Part shown: piece by piece, positions 45,187-54,146 of the stretch
Layout of the letters: every line of letters begins with the position of its first letter
Position numbering within the stretch: position 1 is the stretch's first letter
Assembly: GCF_019203985.1 (NCBI RefSeq)
Contig: NZ_JAGSPD010000009.1
Span: 1-64,000, forward strand
Direction of reading: 5' to 3'
DNA length: 64,000 nt
Source of the DNA: Winogradskyella luteola
Lineage (GTDB): Bacteria; Bacteroidota; Bacteroidia; Flavobacteriales; Flavobacteriaceae
Notes under the pieces: model-generated
Databases searched by the model: none
Seen by the model: the letters and a program-made list of their open reading frames with translations, nothing else
What the model was told of the DNA's origin: nothing
Program-made: the position numbers and the translations under genes

Positions 45187-45945
45187 GTATCTATAATTCT
45201 CAATAGCTTCCCTGATTTTTTCTATTCGATTTTCTGGATCTGGATGTGTGCTTTGGAATTCTGGTACACGATTAGGGCCGGCTGCAGCTTTTAAAATTTC
45301 CATTACTCCAATCATCTCTTCAGGATTATAACCAGCTTCAATCATAAATTGTACCCCAAGTTCATCACTCTCTAATTCATCACCTCTGCCATTTTTTAGG
45401 AGTTGACCTTGTCCCATTTGCTGTGCTACACCTCCCATATCTATGGCAGAACTTCCCATGGCTAAAACTTTCCAAAAGTTAGCATTAGTTATACGTTCGT
45501 TAGAATGTTTCCCTAAAACATGACCTATTTCATGACCCAGTACTCCTGCGAGTTGATCTTTGTTTTCTAATTTTGAAAATAAAGCATAGGTAATAAAAAT
45601 TTGACCACCAGGTAACGCAAATGCATTAATGGTATTTTGGTCTGCCAATAAATGAAAATCATATTTATATGGTGTCGCTTTTGCAATGCTACTGTTAACT
45701 AACTTGTTTCCCACATTATCAACCAACGCTTGGTATTCATTATTTGGGTGCAAACCTCCATGTTGCTGTGCCATGCCAGGCGCGCTCTGTAGACCAATAG
45801 CTATTTCTTCTTGTGGAGACAATGAAATAGCCTGTTTTTTGCCAGTGTAGGGATTGATCTCTTCTTGGCTGCACTTTCTTAGATATGCAAACGCAGCAAT
45901 AGCGATAAAGATAAAAATCCGGACTTTAAAGTTACCTCTTCTCAT
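45172..45945 (-). CDS. M48 family metallopeptidase (putative lipoprotein)
   Basis: The 257 residues have an N-terminal hydrophobic segment followed by Cys (AFAYLRKC), a poor lipobox, so the protein is either a lipoprotein or a signal-anchored one. The zinc motif is HEIGHVLGKH at residues 138-147 (HExxH 138-142), with the third ligand in DELESDELG. This is the BepA/LoiP-like class of periplasmic M48 proteases involved in outer-membrane quality control. The C-terminal STHPDPENRIEKI is characteristic. Confidence 0.92.
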   Translation of the reverse strand: MRRGNFKVRIFIFIAIAAFAYLRKCSQEEINPYTGKKQAISLSPQEEIAIGLQSAPGMAQQHGGLHPNNEYQALVDNVGNKLVNSSIAKATPYKYDFHLLADQNTINAFALPGGQIFITYALFSKLENKDQLAGVLGHEIGHVLGKHSNERITNANFWKVLAMGSSAIDMGGVAQQMGQGQLLKNGRGDELESDELGVQFMIEAGYNPEEMIGVMEILKAAAGPNRVPEFQSTHPDPENRIEKIREAIENYRYKKAS

Positions 45946-46058
45946 AATGATTATCTTAGTTGGCTAAAGTTACAAAAGTTTAAAATAATTTTTGTTGAAA
46001 AATTAATGGTTTTACCTTTAAATTTTTAATTCTACTTTTATAATGATAAAAACTAGTT

Positions 46059-46484
46059 ATGGATTATCAGTTTAAAATTTTACCAAACAATAATTTAGAA
46101 ATCATTATTCCTTTAGTCTTTGAGTTAAATGAAGGTAAAGTAAGCCAAACAGTTTTAAAATCGCGTTTTGATGAGATGCAACATCAAAATTATGAATGTG
46201 TAGTAATCTTTTATAGAGATGAAGTCATAGGTGTTACTGGTTTATGGTTTTGTACCCGACATTATGCAGGTAAATCAGTAGAATTAGATCATGTTTATAT
46301 AAAGCCTAAACACAGAAATAAAGGATTGGGAAAACAATTTATGGATTGGATCTATACCTATGTTAAAGAAAAAGATTGTAATTCTATGGAGTTAAATACC
46401 TATGTGCAAAATTATCCTTCACATAAATTTTACCATAACGAAGGCTACGAAATTTTGGGTTATCATTTCTATAGAAACATTTAA
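46059..46484 (+). CDS. GNAT family N-acetyltransferase
   Basis: The 141 residues have the GNAT core: VIGVTGLWFCTR, VELDHVYIKPKHRNKGLGKQFMDWI (motif A with the R/K-G-x-G acetyl-CoA loop), and SMELNTYVQNYPSHKFYHNEGYEILGYHF (motif B). The acceptor is unknown. Its stop lies 2 bp from the stop of convergent pepE, and no terminator is visible between them. Confidence 0.9.
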   Translation: MDYQFKILPNNNLEIIIPLVFELNEGKVSQTVLKSRFDEMQHQNYECVVIFYRDEVIGVTGLWFCTRHYAGKSVELDHVYIKPKHRNKGLGKQFMDWIYTYVKEKDCNSMELNTYVQNYPSHKFYHNEGYEILGYHFYRNI

Positions 46485-46486
46485 AC

Positions 46487-47194
46487 TCATTTCAAAAATC
46501 CTAAATCAGAATTTGTTGGCAATTCATAAGGAGTTTTATTATATTCAAATATTCTAGCGTCTAACTTTCCTCTTAGCGTAAGGTTATTTTCTTTGACTTC
46601 TATCCAGCTTCCTTCTCGCAAACCAACAACTGGTTGTGTGTTAAAAGCATGAAACTCCTTAATTCGTGTTTCCCTCGTTTCGCCCATGTGCGTACTATTT
46701 GGGTTTGGATCTAAATAATGTGGATTGATATTGAAAGGCACTAAACCGAGCGTTTTAAAACTTGGAGGATATACAATGGGCATATCATTGGTGGTGTTTA
46801 TGGTTAATCCGCAAATATTACTACCAGCACTTGTGCCTAGATAGGGTGTTCCGTTTGCAATAGCCTCTTTTATGGAAACCAAAACATCGTTTTTATATAA
46901 TTGGTTGACTAAAACAAAGGTGTTGCCGCCACCCGTAAAAATACCTTGGGCATTTTCAATAGCTTCCTTTGGGTTTTCAAATTCATGTAGGCCTTTTACG
47001 GTTTTACCAATAGAGTTAAAGGCCTTGGCTGCAATTTTAGCATAAGCATTGTGAGAAATGCCGCCAGGTCTGGCGTAAGGCACAAACAAGATTTCTTCTG
47101 CGGATTTAAAATGAATTTTAAGCTCTTCTAAAAGATATTCTAAATATCCACTACCGTGAATAGTTGAGGTGCTAGCAATTATAATTGATTTCAA
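46487..47194 (-). CDS. pepE: Dipeptidase E (peptidase E, family S51)
   Basis: The 235 residues match PepE: GIFTGGGNTFVLVNQL, the nucleophile Ser in YLGTSAGSNICG, and FNINPHYLDPNP with the catalytic His. The enzyme hydrolyses Asp-X dipeptides in the cytoplasm. The start is a TTG at 47194; no ATG or GTG exists in frame near the normal N-terminus (KSIIIASTSTIHGSG), so the TTG is taken as genuine. Confidence 0.93.
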   Translation of the reverse strand: MKSIIIASTSTIHGSGYLEYLLEELKIHFKSAEEILFVPYARPGGISHNAYAKIAAKAFNSIGKTVKGLHEFENPKEAIENAQGIFTGGGNTFVLVNQLYKNDVLVSIKEAIANGTPYLGTSAGSNICGLTINTTNDMPIVYPPSFKTLGLVPFNINPHYLDPNPNSTHMGETRETRIKEFHAFNTQPVVGLREGSWIEVKENNLTLRGKLDARIFEYNKTPYELPTNSDLGFLK

Positions 47195-47324
47195 GATATA
47201 ATATTTTTTGTAAAAATAATTATTACAAATGATATGTCTCGAAATGATTTAACAAAGATTTATCAGGGATTTCTTATGAAATTTAAAGAATATAGACGAA
47301 CTTTATAAGTCAATAAAAACCAAC

Positions 47325-48131
47325 ATGAAAAAAATCGCATTTATTTTACTTAGCTTTTTTGCTCTTAACATTTATGGGCAGGATATTGAAAGAACATCCA
47401 TCAAGGGTAAAATAATTGTTACTGCAGAGGATAAAGAAGGAGTAACGGTTTACAATACGTCTTCTAATAAGGGAACTGTTACAGACGAGAAGGGAGAGTT
47501 TAATATTATGGTTGCCGTTAATGATATTGTAGAGTTTGGCGCACTACAGTTTCAGGATTTTACAGTTACAATTACGAAAGATATTATAAAATCTAAAAAT
47601 CTGACTGTTATCCTTGTAGAAGAGGTCAACAAATTAGATGAAGTGGTTATTTTACCATTCGGATTAACAGGTAATTTAGGTGCGGATTTAGAAAATGTTA
47701 GAACCTATAATGTGAGTTTAGATGATGTATATTTTGGCTTAGACCATATTGAAGACTTCAATTTTTCACCAGATTTTAAAACTAAGGCAGATAATTTAGC
47801 TTTTAACGAATATAATCCGAGAGTTGAAAATATGCTTAATGTGGTTAATCTTGCAGGTTTTATCGTAAGCCAAGTTGTAGATGTTGATAAAAATGGCGCA
47901 AAAACCGCAGTTGAAAAAACACCATTTAAAGAAGCGTTAGATAAGTATAGTATTAATTATATTCATGCCAATTTCAATATTCCTTTAGATCAAGTAGAAG
48001 CTTTTATTGATTATGTCGAAGAACAAGGTGTTAAAGAAGAACTGCTTAAAGAAGATAAGGAAATGCAGTTTTTGGAGCGCATCACAGAGTTGAGTAAATC
48101 CTTCCTAAAAGAAATACGTGAAAAAGACTAA
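47325..48131 (+). CDS. Secreted carboxypeptidase-regulatory-like domain protein, first of two paralogues
   Basis: The 268 residues have a signal peptide (ending NIYGQ near residue 19). The CarboxypepD_reg-like beta domain follows (about 25-105): IKGKIIVTAEDKEGVTVYNTSSNKGTVTDEKGEFNI, ending with NKLDEVVI, the usual hand-off to a TonB-type plug, but no receptor domain follows. The C-terminal 150 residues are of unknown fold and rich in Asp/Glu/Lys. It overlaps the next gene by 14 bases and is translationally coupled to it. Confidence 0.85.
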   Translation: MKKIAFILLSFFALNIYGQDIERTSIKGKIIVTAEDKEGVTVYNTSSNKGTVTDEKGEFNIMVAVNDIVEFGALQFQDFTVTITKDIIKSKNLTVILVEEVNKLDEVVILPFGLTGNLGADLENVRTYNVSLDDVYFGLDHIEDFNFSPDFKTKADNLAFNEYNPRVENMLNVVNLAGFIVSQVVDVDKNGAKTAVEKTPFKEALDKYSINYIHANFNIPLDQVEAFIDYVEEQGVKEELLKEDKEMQFLERITELSKSFLKEIREKD

Positions 48132-48933
48132 CCTAATATGCGGTCTTGTTGCGTTATTATCCGTCTTTTTGTCCCAAGCTCAGCGTAAAGGGCTTAAAGG
48201 ACAACTTGTTGCAGATGGTGACATTGAGGGCATTCATATATTAAACAAAACGGCACTAAAATATGCCATCTCTAATGAAGACGGTAGTTTTTTAATTATC
48301 GCTAAAACTTCAGATACCTTATTTATTTCTGGTTTAAAGTACCAATCCAAAGAAGTGATAATCACTCAGTCAATGGTGAATTCAGGCAATTTTTCAGTAC
48401 AACTTATTGAGAAAATTAACGAACTAGATGAAGTCATTGTTGGCAAAATTTTAACAGGAAGTTTAGAATCTGATCTCGAAAACTCAGATGCAAAAACAGA
48501 AGTTAATTTCTATGATCTTGGTATTCCTGGCAATACAAATTTACCATTAACACAGAATGAAAGAAAGCTATTTGATGCAGATGGAGGGCCTAGTATTATT
48601 TCAGTGTCTGGTGGTCCTTTTGGTGGTGGGCTAGGAGTAAATTTTCATAAGTTGCTCAATAAAATCAGCGGTAGAACAAAAAAGCTTCAAAAAATTGTAG
48701 AGTTAGATGATCGTGATAAATGCATTAATAGATTGCGAAGGGATTATGAACCTATTATTTTTGAAAAGGATACATTAGCAGAGGATTTGCGAAACGAGTA
48801 TTTTTTATTTTGCCAAGAGGACGAAAGCTTTCTTGCGCTATGTAAAGAAAAAAACGAAATAAAGCTTCTTGAATATTTGAAACAAAAATTAACGGTCTAT
48901 AGAGAAAACAGAAAAACTGAAGATAAAAATTAA
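48118..48933 (+). CDS. Secreted carboxypeptidase-regulatory-like domain protein, second paralogue (GTG start)
   Basis: The 271 residues start at a GTG (48118) inside the end of the previous gene; this start gives the full signal peptide (KKTNLICGLVALLSVFLSQAQ), and no ATG is available. The CarboxypepD_reg-like domain (LKGQLVADGDIEGIHILN to NELDEVIVG) matches the first paralogue. A Gly-rich GGPFGGGLGVNFHKLLNK segment and a helical, charged C-terminus follow. The pair looks like a tandem duplication. Function is unknown. Confidence 0.85.
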   Translation: MKKTNLICGLVALLSVFLSQAQRKGLKGQLVADGDIEGIHILNKTALKYAISNEDGSFLIIAKTSDTLFISGLKYQSKEVIITQSMVNSGNFSVQLIEKINELDEVIVGKILTGSLESDLENSDAKTEVNFYDLGIPGNTNLPLTQNERKLFDADGGPSIISVSGGPFGGGLGVNFHKLLNKISGRTKKLQKIVELDDRDKCINRLRRDYEPIIFEKDTLAEDLRNEYFLFCQEDESFLALCKEKNEIKLLEYLKQKLTVYRENRKTEDKN

Positions 48934-48980
48934 CTTTGGAATACTTCTTGGACTTAGCAAAATATCATAGAATTTAAAAG

Positions 48981-49487
48981 ATGAAGTTATTAAAACTCAC
49001 AATAATATTTTTAATACTGCCTGTATTGCTTTCAAATACCAAAGAACACGAATATTATGTTAGCGTTACTAAAATTGAATATGCTAAGAAACAGCAATCG
49101 CTCCAAATCATAAGCCAAATATTCATTGATGACTTTGAGGCATTATTACGCAAGCGTTACGATGAAAATATAACGTTGGCACCAGACAGTGATAGCAGGA
49201 TTATTAATACTTACATGGAACGTTATTTGTCTGATAAACTAAACATCAAAGTCAATGGAAGCATTTTAAATTTCAATTTTATTGGTAAAGAATACAAAGA
49301 TGACATTACGTATTGTTACTTAGAGATAGAGGATATTTCCAATATCAAATCCATAGAGGTTATCAACCGCGCATTGTTTGATTTGTTTCCAGAACAGCAG
49401 AATATTGTAAGACTCAAAATGCTAGGGGAGAATAGAAGTTTTTTACTCGTTCCAGATAATGATAAATGCATGTTAAACTTTAATTAA
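48981..49487 (+). CDS. DUF6702 family protein
   Basis: The 168 residues begin with a signal peptide-like hydrophobic segment (LTIIFLILPVLLSN). The rest, starting HEYYVSVTKIEYAKKQQSLQIISQIFIDDFE and containing LFPEQQNIVRL and a final LLVPDNDKCMLNF, fits DUF6702, a periplasmic or surface family of Bacteroidota of unknown role. It lies 47 bp after the carboxypeptidase-like pair and 62 bp before the M1 peptidase, an arrangement I believe is conserved in Flavobacteriaceae. Confidence 0.85.
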   Translation: MKLLKLTIIFLILPVLLSNTKEHEYYVSVTKIEYAKKQQSLQIISQIFIDDFEALLRKRYDENITLAPDSDSRIINTYMERYLSDKLNIKVNGSILNFNFIGKEYKDDITYCYLEIEDISNIKSIEVINRALFDLFPEQQNIVRLKMLGENRSFLLVPDNDKCMLNFN

Positions 49488-49549
49488 AAATCTGTTAAAG
49501 CCCGCTAAATACTTATTTTAGGCATCATTTTTAAAAAACATTAGTTATA

Positions 49550-51847
49550 ATGAAGATATTAAAGTATGCAATTGGTGCTCTATTGTTTATTTCCGCAAGT
49601 ACTTATGCCCAAAACGAGATAGAGCCCGAACGTAAACCTGGTCATACTAACCAAAACAAATTCAAGCAGTTATATGATGAGTTTGCAACGCCAAATATGT
49701 TTAGAACAGGTTCAGGTGCTCCCGGACCGGCATATTATCAGCAACAGGCTGACTACAAAATGGACATTGAGATTGATGATGTAAATGCTAAGTTATATGG
49801 TAATGAAACTATTACTTATACTAATAATTCGCCTGACGAATTAAAATATCTTTGGGTTCAGTTAGACCAAAATATGCGTGCTAAAGACTCAAAAACTCCC
49901 CTAATTAGCAGCTCAGGTATTAGTCCAGCTGCGTCAGCTTCTAGAGCAGCAAGAACCTACCTAAAGGAACGCTTTGATGGAGGCTTCAATATTGAACATG
50001 TTAAAGATGTAAACAGTAAAGATTTGCCTTATATGATTAATCGCACAATGATGCGTGTAGAATTGCCCAAGGCAATGAAGACAGGAGATAAATTTTCATT
50101 CAAAATTAAATGGTGGTACAATATTAATGACCATGTTAAAGACGGTGGACGTTCTGGTTACGAGTACTTTAAGGAGAATGACAATAGAATATATGTTATG
50201 GCGCAGTTCTATCCTCGCATGGCTGTTTATAATGATGTTGAGGGTTGGCAGAATTCTCAGTTTTGGGGAAGAGACGAGTTTGCATTGCCTTTTGGGGATT
50301 TTGATGTTAATATAACCGTACCTGCAGATCACATTCTTGATGGTACAGGTTATCTCACAAATAGAGATGAGGTGTTTACCAAAGACATGATGAAACGTTA
50401 CAATAAAGCTAAAAAATCTTATGATGAGCCAGTAATGATTGTTACCCAAGAAGAGGCTGAGAAAACCGAAAAAGCCAAGAGTAGTAAGAAAAAGACTTGG
50501 AAACTTTCTGCACAGATGGTACGTGATTTTGGTTTTGCCACATCTCGTAAGTTTATTTGGGATATGATGGCAGTAAAGATTGGAGATAAAGACGTTATGG
50601 CTGTATCCATGTATTCTAAGGAAGGAAACCCTTTGTGGGAACAATGGTCTACCAGAACAGTAGCCAGTACACTTAAGTCTTATTCTCGTATGACATTTGA
50701 TTACCCTTATCATAAGGCAATATCTGTACATGCGCCCATGGGAATGGAGTATCCTATGATCTGCTATAATTTTGGTCGCCCAGACAAAGAAGGTAACTAT
50801 TCCGATAGAACTAAATACGGAATGATTAGTGTTATTATTCATGAGGTAGGTCATAATTTCTTTCCTATGATTGTTAATAGTGATGAACGTCAGTGGACTT
50901 GGATGGATGAAGGTTTAAACACATTTGTACAATATGTTGCAGAGCAAGATTTTGGAGAATGGAATCCAACAGCATTGTCTCCTGGACATGATAAATATCC
51001 TTCTCGTAGAGGACCTGCCAAAAATATTGTGAGATATATGGGCGGAAATCAAGATTATATTGCACCTATTATGACCAAAGGTTTAAACACGTATCAGTTT
51101 GGTAGTAATGCCTATAGTAAGCCAGCAACAGGGTTGAATATTCTGAGGGAAACCATTATGGGGCGCGAACTTTTTGACTATTCGTTTAGAGAATATGCTA
51201 ACCGTTGGATGTTTAAGCACCCAACACCAGAAGATTTTTTCCGTACCATGGAAGATGCTTCTGCAGTTGATTTAGATTGGTTTTGGAGAGGTTGGTTTTA
51301 CACCACAGATTACACAGACATTGGTATTAAAGAAGTTAAAAAGTATGCTGTTACTAATAAACCTAACGAAAACGGAAAGAAATTAGCCGAACGCTATAAT
51401 ATGGATCCGAATGCTTTGGTTTATTTTATAGGTGAAGGAGAGGAAGGTTATGATGAAGCCATGAAAAATGGTACGTCAGTCGAAGATTTGCCTACGGTGA
51501 AAGAATACATTATGGATAACTTTACTCCAGAGCAGCAAAAAAACATGAAGAAATCGCCTAAATATTTTTATCAGGTCACTTTTGATAAACCGGGTGGTTT
51601 GGTAATGCCTTTGATTGTTCAGTATGAATATGCAGATGGCTCTAAAGAAAAAGTGACTTACCCTGCACAGATTTGGAGATTTAATGATAAAGAAGTAAGC
51701 AGAGCTGTTGCGAGTGAAAAGGAAATAGTGTCCATCACTGTAGATCCAGATTTAGAAACTGCAGATGTAGATACATCTAATAATGCTTGGCCAAGAGAAA
51801 CTAAAGAAAGTGACTTTAATAAGTTTAAGAATAAAGTAAAAAACTAA
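49550..51847 (+). CDS. M1 family metallopeptidase (secreted aminopeptidase-like)
   Basis: The 765 residues have a signal peptide (ending TYAQ near residue 20). The zinc site HEVGHNFFPM at 431-440 with Glu454 in WMDEGLN gives the HExxH-x18-E pattern of M1. The usual exopeptidase motif GxMEN is replaced by the segment APMGMEYPMICYNFG upstream of the zinc site. A Lys-rich insertion lies at residues about 300-320. It would act in the periplasm or at the surface, releasing N-terminal residues from peptides. A terminator follows at 51874. Confidence 0.93.
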   Translation: MKILKYAIGALLFISASTYAQNEIEPERKPGHTNQNKFKQLYDEFATPNMFRTGSGAPGPAYYQQQADYKMDIEIDDVNAKLYGNETITYTNNSPDELKYLWVQLDQNMRAKDSKTPLISSSGISPAASASRAARTYLKERFDGGFNIEHVKDVNSKDLPYMINRTMMRVELPKAMKTGDKFSFKIKWWYNINDHVKDGGRSGYEYFKENDNRIYVMAQFYPRMAVYNDVEGWQNSQFWGRDEFALPFGDFDVNITVPADHILDGTGYLTNRDEVFTKDMMKRYNKAKKSYDEPVMIVTQEEAEKTEKAKSSKKKTWKLSAQMVRDFGFATSRKFIWDMMAVKIGDKDVMAVSMYSKEGNPLWEQWSTRTVASTLKSYSRMTFDYPYHKAISVHAPMGMEYPMICYNFGRPDKEGNYSDRTKYGMISVIIHEVGHNFFPMIVNSDERQWTWMDEGLNTFVQYVAEQDFGEWNPTALSPGHDKYPSRRGPAKNIVRYMGGNQDYIAPIMTKGLNTYQFGSNAYSKPATGLNILRETIMGRELFDYSFREYANRWMFKHPTPEDFFRTMEDASAVDLDWFWRGWFYTTDYTDIGIKEVKKYAVTNKPNENGKKLAERYNMDPNALVYFIGEGEEGYDEAMKNGTSVEDLPTVKEYIMDNFTPEQQKNMKKSPKYFYQVTFDKPGGLVMPLIVQYEYADGSKEKVTYPAQIWRFNDKEVSRAVASEKEIVSITVDPDLETADVDTSNNAWPRETKESDFNKFKNKVKN

Positions 51848-51873
51848 TTGAGGAGGTTAGTTTTATAATATTT

Positions 51874-51901
51874 AAGCCGATTTTAACGAGTCGGCTTTTT
51901 T
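51874..51901 (+). terminator. Terminator of the M1 peptidase gene
   Basis: The arms AAGCCGA / TCGGCTT enclose a 10-base loop and are followed by a T-run. It lies 27 bases after the stop. Confidence 0.8.
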
Positions 51902-52027
51902 AATGAAATCATTTTGTGAATGTCTTTGATGGATCATAAAATGTTTAGTTGAATTAATGCTCAACCTAGCGTTGTCTCGCTTCAAGTTAATTCATATAAT
52001 ATTAGCATATATATTTTACAAACTAAC

Positions 52028-52035
52028 TATATTTG
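52028..52035 (+). promoter_or_regulatory. -7 element of the tatA promoter
   Basis: TATATTTG matches TAnnTTTG exactly. It ends only 7 bases before the tatA ATG at 52043, so the mRNA would be leaderless or nearly so. Confidence 0.45.
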
Positions 52036-52042
52036 CACTGTG

Positions 52043-52330
52043 ATGCAACAACCTATATTATTATTTATTGGTGGTACCGAAATTGTATTTATACTATTTA
52101 TAGTAGTATTGGTTTTTGGTGCTGATAAACTTCCAGAAATTGCCCGTGGACTTGGTAAGGGTATGCGGACACTTAAAGATGCCACTAACGATATTAAACA
52201 TGAAGTCACTAAAAGTGCCAAAGAAGCTAATATTGTTGATACCAATGTTACTAAAGACATTCAGCAAGAAATCAATAAAGTTAAAGATGATGTTGAAGAT
52301 TTCTCTGGCTCAGTAAAACGAAACATGTAA
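52043..52330 (+). CDS. tatA: Sec-independent protein translocase subunit TatA/TatE
   Basis: The 95 residues start at ATG 52043; a GTG one codon upstream is the alternative. One membrane helix (GGTEIVFILFIVVLVFGADKLPEIARGLGKGMR) with the FG hinge and the LPE-x-A-R-x-LG-K-G amphipathic helix is diagnostic of TatA/B. The charged tail is helical. It forms the twin-arginine export pore; tatC is not in the window. Its stop is 1 bp from the convergent O-methyltransferase stop. Confidence 0.95.
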   Translation: MQQPILLFIGGTEIVFILFIVVLVFGADKLPEIARGLGKGMRTLKDATNDIKHEVTKSAKEANIVDTNVTKDIQQEINKVKDDVEDFSGSVKRNM

Positions 52331-52331
52331 T

Positions 52332-52973
52332 TTATTTTTTTCTACTTATTGTCAAACCATCACGTATAGGCAAGACAACAGTTTCAACACGATTGTCATT
52401 TTTAAGTAAAGTGTTATATTCTAAAACGGCCTTGGTTGATTTATCCTTTTCATCTAGAGGTTCTATAACTTTACCATGCCATAACACATTATCAGATAGA
52501 ATAATACCACCAGACTTTAATTTATCTATTACAAGATGAAAATAATTACTGTAGTTAGGCTTGTCTGCGTCTATAAAAACCAAATCAAAAGTTTCATTTA
52601 TCGTAGGAATGATATCTAAGGCATTACCCGTATGCTGAATAATTTGATGTCCAAATCCAGATTTGTCAAAATATCTTCGTTGGAAATCAACCAACTCTTC
52701 GTTAACATCTATAGTATAAAGTTGCCCATTTTCAGCCAAACCCTCTGCCAAACAAATCGTAGAATAGCCAGTAAAAGTTCCTAATTCTAAAATAGCTTTT
52801 GGTTTGATAAGTTTAGAAATCATGCTTAGCACTCTGCCTTGATAAGGTCCGCTGAGCATTATAGGCTGTAATACTTTTTGATATGTTTCTCTAGTAAGCT
52901 GTTGCAATAACTCTGGCTCTTGCTCAGAATGTGTAACAATGTATTGGTCTAATTTTTCTGGCAAAAAATACAT
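52332..52973 (-). CDS. O-methyltransferase (class I, CCoAOMT/COMT-like)
   Basis: The 213 residues fit the small metal-dependent O-methyltransferases: ILELGTFTGYSTICLAEGL (SAM motif), YTIDVNEE, DLVFIDADKPNYSNYF (metal Asp) and GGIILSDNVLWHGKV. These act on catechols or similar vicinal diols. It is the last gene of the kynurenine operon, overlapping the ACMS decarboxylase stop by one base. Catecholic or hydroxyanthranilate-type molecules are therefore possible substrates, by inference; it is also often found elsewhere as a housekeeping gene. Confidence 0.93.
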   Translation of the reverse strand: MYFLPEKLDQYIVTHSEQEPELLQQLTRETYQKVLQPIMLSGPYQGRVLSMISKLIKPKAILELGTFTGYSTICLAEGLAENGQLYTIDVNEELVDFQRRYFDKSGFGHQIIQHTGNALDIIPTINETFDLVFIDADKPNYSNYFHLVIDKLKSGGIILSDNVLWHGKVIEPLDEKDKSTKAVLEYNTLLKNDNRVETVVLPIRDGLTISRKK

Positions 52974-54058
52974 TATGATAATATTCTTTCAACTAGTTTA
53001 TCCTTAGCATTTTGGTCATCTCCACACAACCATTGTATAACATTATCTTCCCAGATAGCATTGCGTTCAGTTTCTGTAATAATATCTCTTTCTATGGCAA
53101 GATCTAAAATTTTCCCAGGATAAGAAGATTGTTTTTCGCTCTCCATTTCGCCTAAAGGATAAGGATCATCTAATCCCATTAATACTTGTTTGGAAGTCTG
53201 GTTTTTTATGAGAAGTTCTAGACCACCGGTATCATGTACCAAAGTATCAAAGAAGATGTTTTTATGACCTACAGCTTTTCTGGGGTGTTTTTTATCTTCA
53301 AATAAATCTGGTCGTCCATCAAAACCTTGTATACGTCTCCCTAAGTTGATTTGTGCTAATTGTCCACCATGTGCAAAACAAACACGCATGTTTTTGTATT
53401 TTTCGTAATAACCATTAAGCGTTAAAAAATGGTAAGCATCAGCGCATTGTGCTAACATCCAAATTAAATGAAAACGCCAAGATGTATTTTCGAGCTTTAT
53501 AAATTTTTCCCCATCATAAGGATGAATTTCCACAGCAAGATTATACTTGTCTGCCAACTCGAAAATCGGTTCGTTTTCTTCATCAAAAATACAGCGCCAC
53601 GTACCAATTGTATCCATGTAATGTGTTGGTAGACATAAAAGTTGTAAACCCAACTCTTCAACGCAACGCTCAATTTCCCAACAAGCTCCTCTTACAAATC
53701 CTGGGTGTACAACAAAACCACAGGTAAACTTACTTGGGTTATCGTTTTGAATACGCGCATTAAAATCATTTTGAAATCGCAATGCTTGCTTCATCTCTTC
53801 TAAGCGCAGACCATTACCATAGAGTTGAGACAGATTTAAAACAACTGCATGATCTATTTTAAAATGCTCCATCCAAGCTAATTTTTCGTTCAAGAAAAAA
53901 CTAGAGTCAGTTATTGGTCGGTTCCAATCTTTTTGAAGCATAAATTTTCTGTCCTTATCTACCCAAAAAATCCCTTTATCTCTCATAAAGTCTGGTATTT
54001 CTTCAGGATAGGGAAGAAGGTGAGAGTGGCCGTTTATTCTAAGTTTGCGTTTTTCCAT
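52973..54058 (-). CDS. 2-Amino-3-carboxymuconate-6-semialdehyde decarboxylase (amidohydrolase family)
   Basis: The start at ATG 54058 gives 361 residues (MEKRKLRINGHSHLLP); an upstream TTG lies in a repeat-derived spacer. The zinc site pattern is that of ACMSD: HSH near the N-terminus, VEIHPYDGE, CFAHGGQL and GLDDPYPLGE (Asp). It removes the carboxyl group of ACMS, made by the dioxygenase encoded just upstream, giving 2-aminomuconate semialdehyde. It is the branch enzyme that diverts carbon from quinolinate/NAD towards catabolism. Confidence 0.92.
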   Translation of the reverse strand: MEKRKLRINGHSHLLPYPEEIPDFMRDKGIFWVDKDRKFMLQKDWNRPITDSSFFLNEKLAWMEHFKIDHAVVLNLSQLYGNGLRLEEMKQALRFQNDFNARIQNDNPSKFTCGFVVHPGFVRGACWEIERCVEELGLQLLCLPTHYMDTIGTWRCIFDEENEPIFELADKYNLAVEIHPYDGEKFIKLENTSWRFHLIWMLAQCADAYHFLTLNGYYEKYKNMRVCFAHGGQLAQINLGRRIQGFDGRPDLFEDKKHPRKAVGHKNIFFDTLVHDTGGLELLIKNQTSKQVLMGLDDPYPLGEMESEKQSSYPGKILDLAIERDIITETERNAIWEDNVIQWLCGDDQNAKDKLVERILS

Positions 54059-54146
54059 GTATCTGTCATTGAGAGGCTTTTGCCGTGGCAATCTGTTTAA
54101 TTTAAATATTTTTTAGATTCTTCGCTTTGCTCTGAATGACAAAACG

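Noticed and set aside
50096..50854. 252-codon open frame on the minus strand inside the M1 peptidase gene
   Set aside because: The M1 gene has its zinc motif and full length on the other strand. The antisense peptide is Ile/His/Cys-rich in a way expected from a reverse reading.
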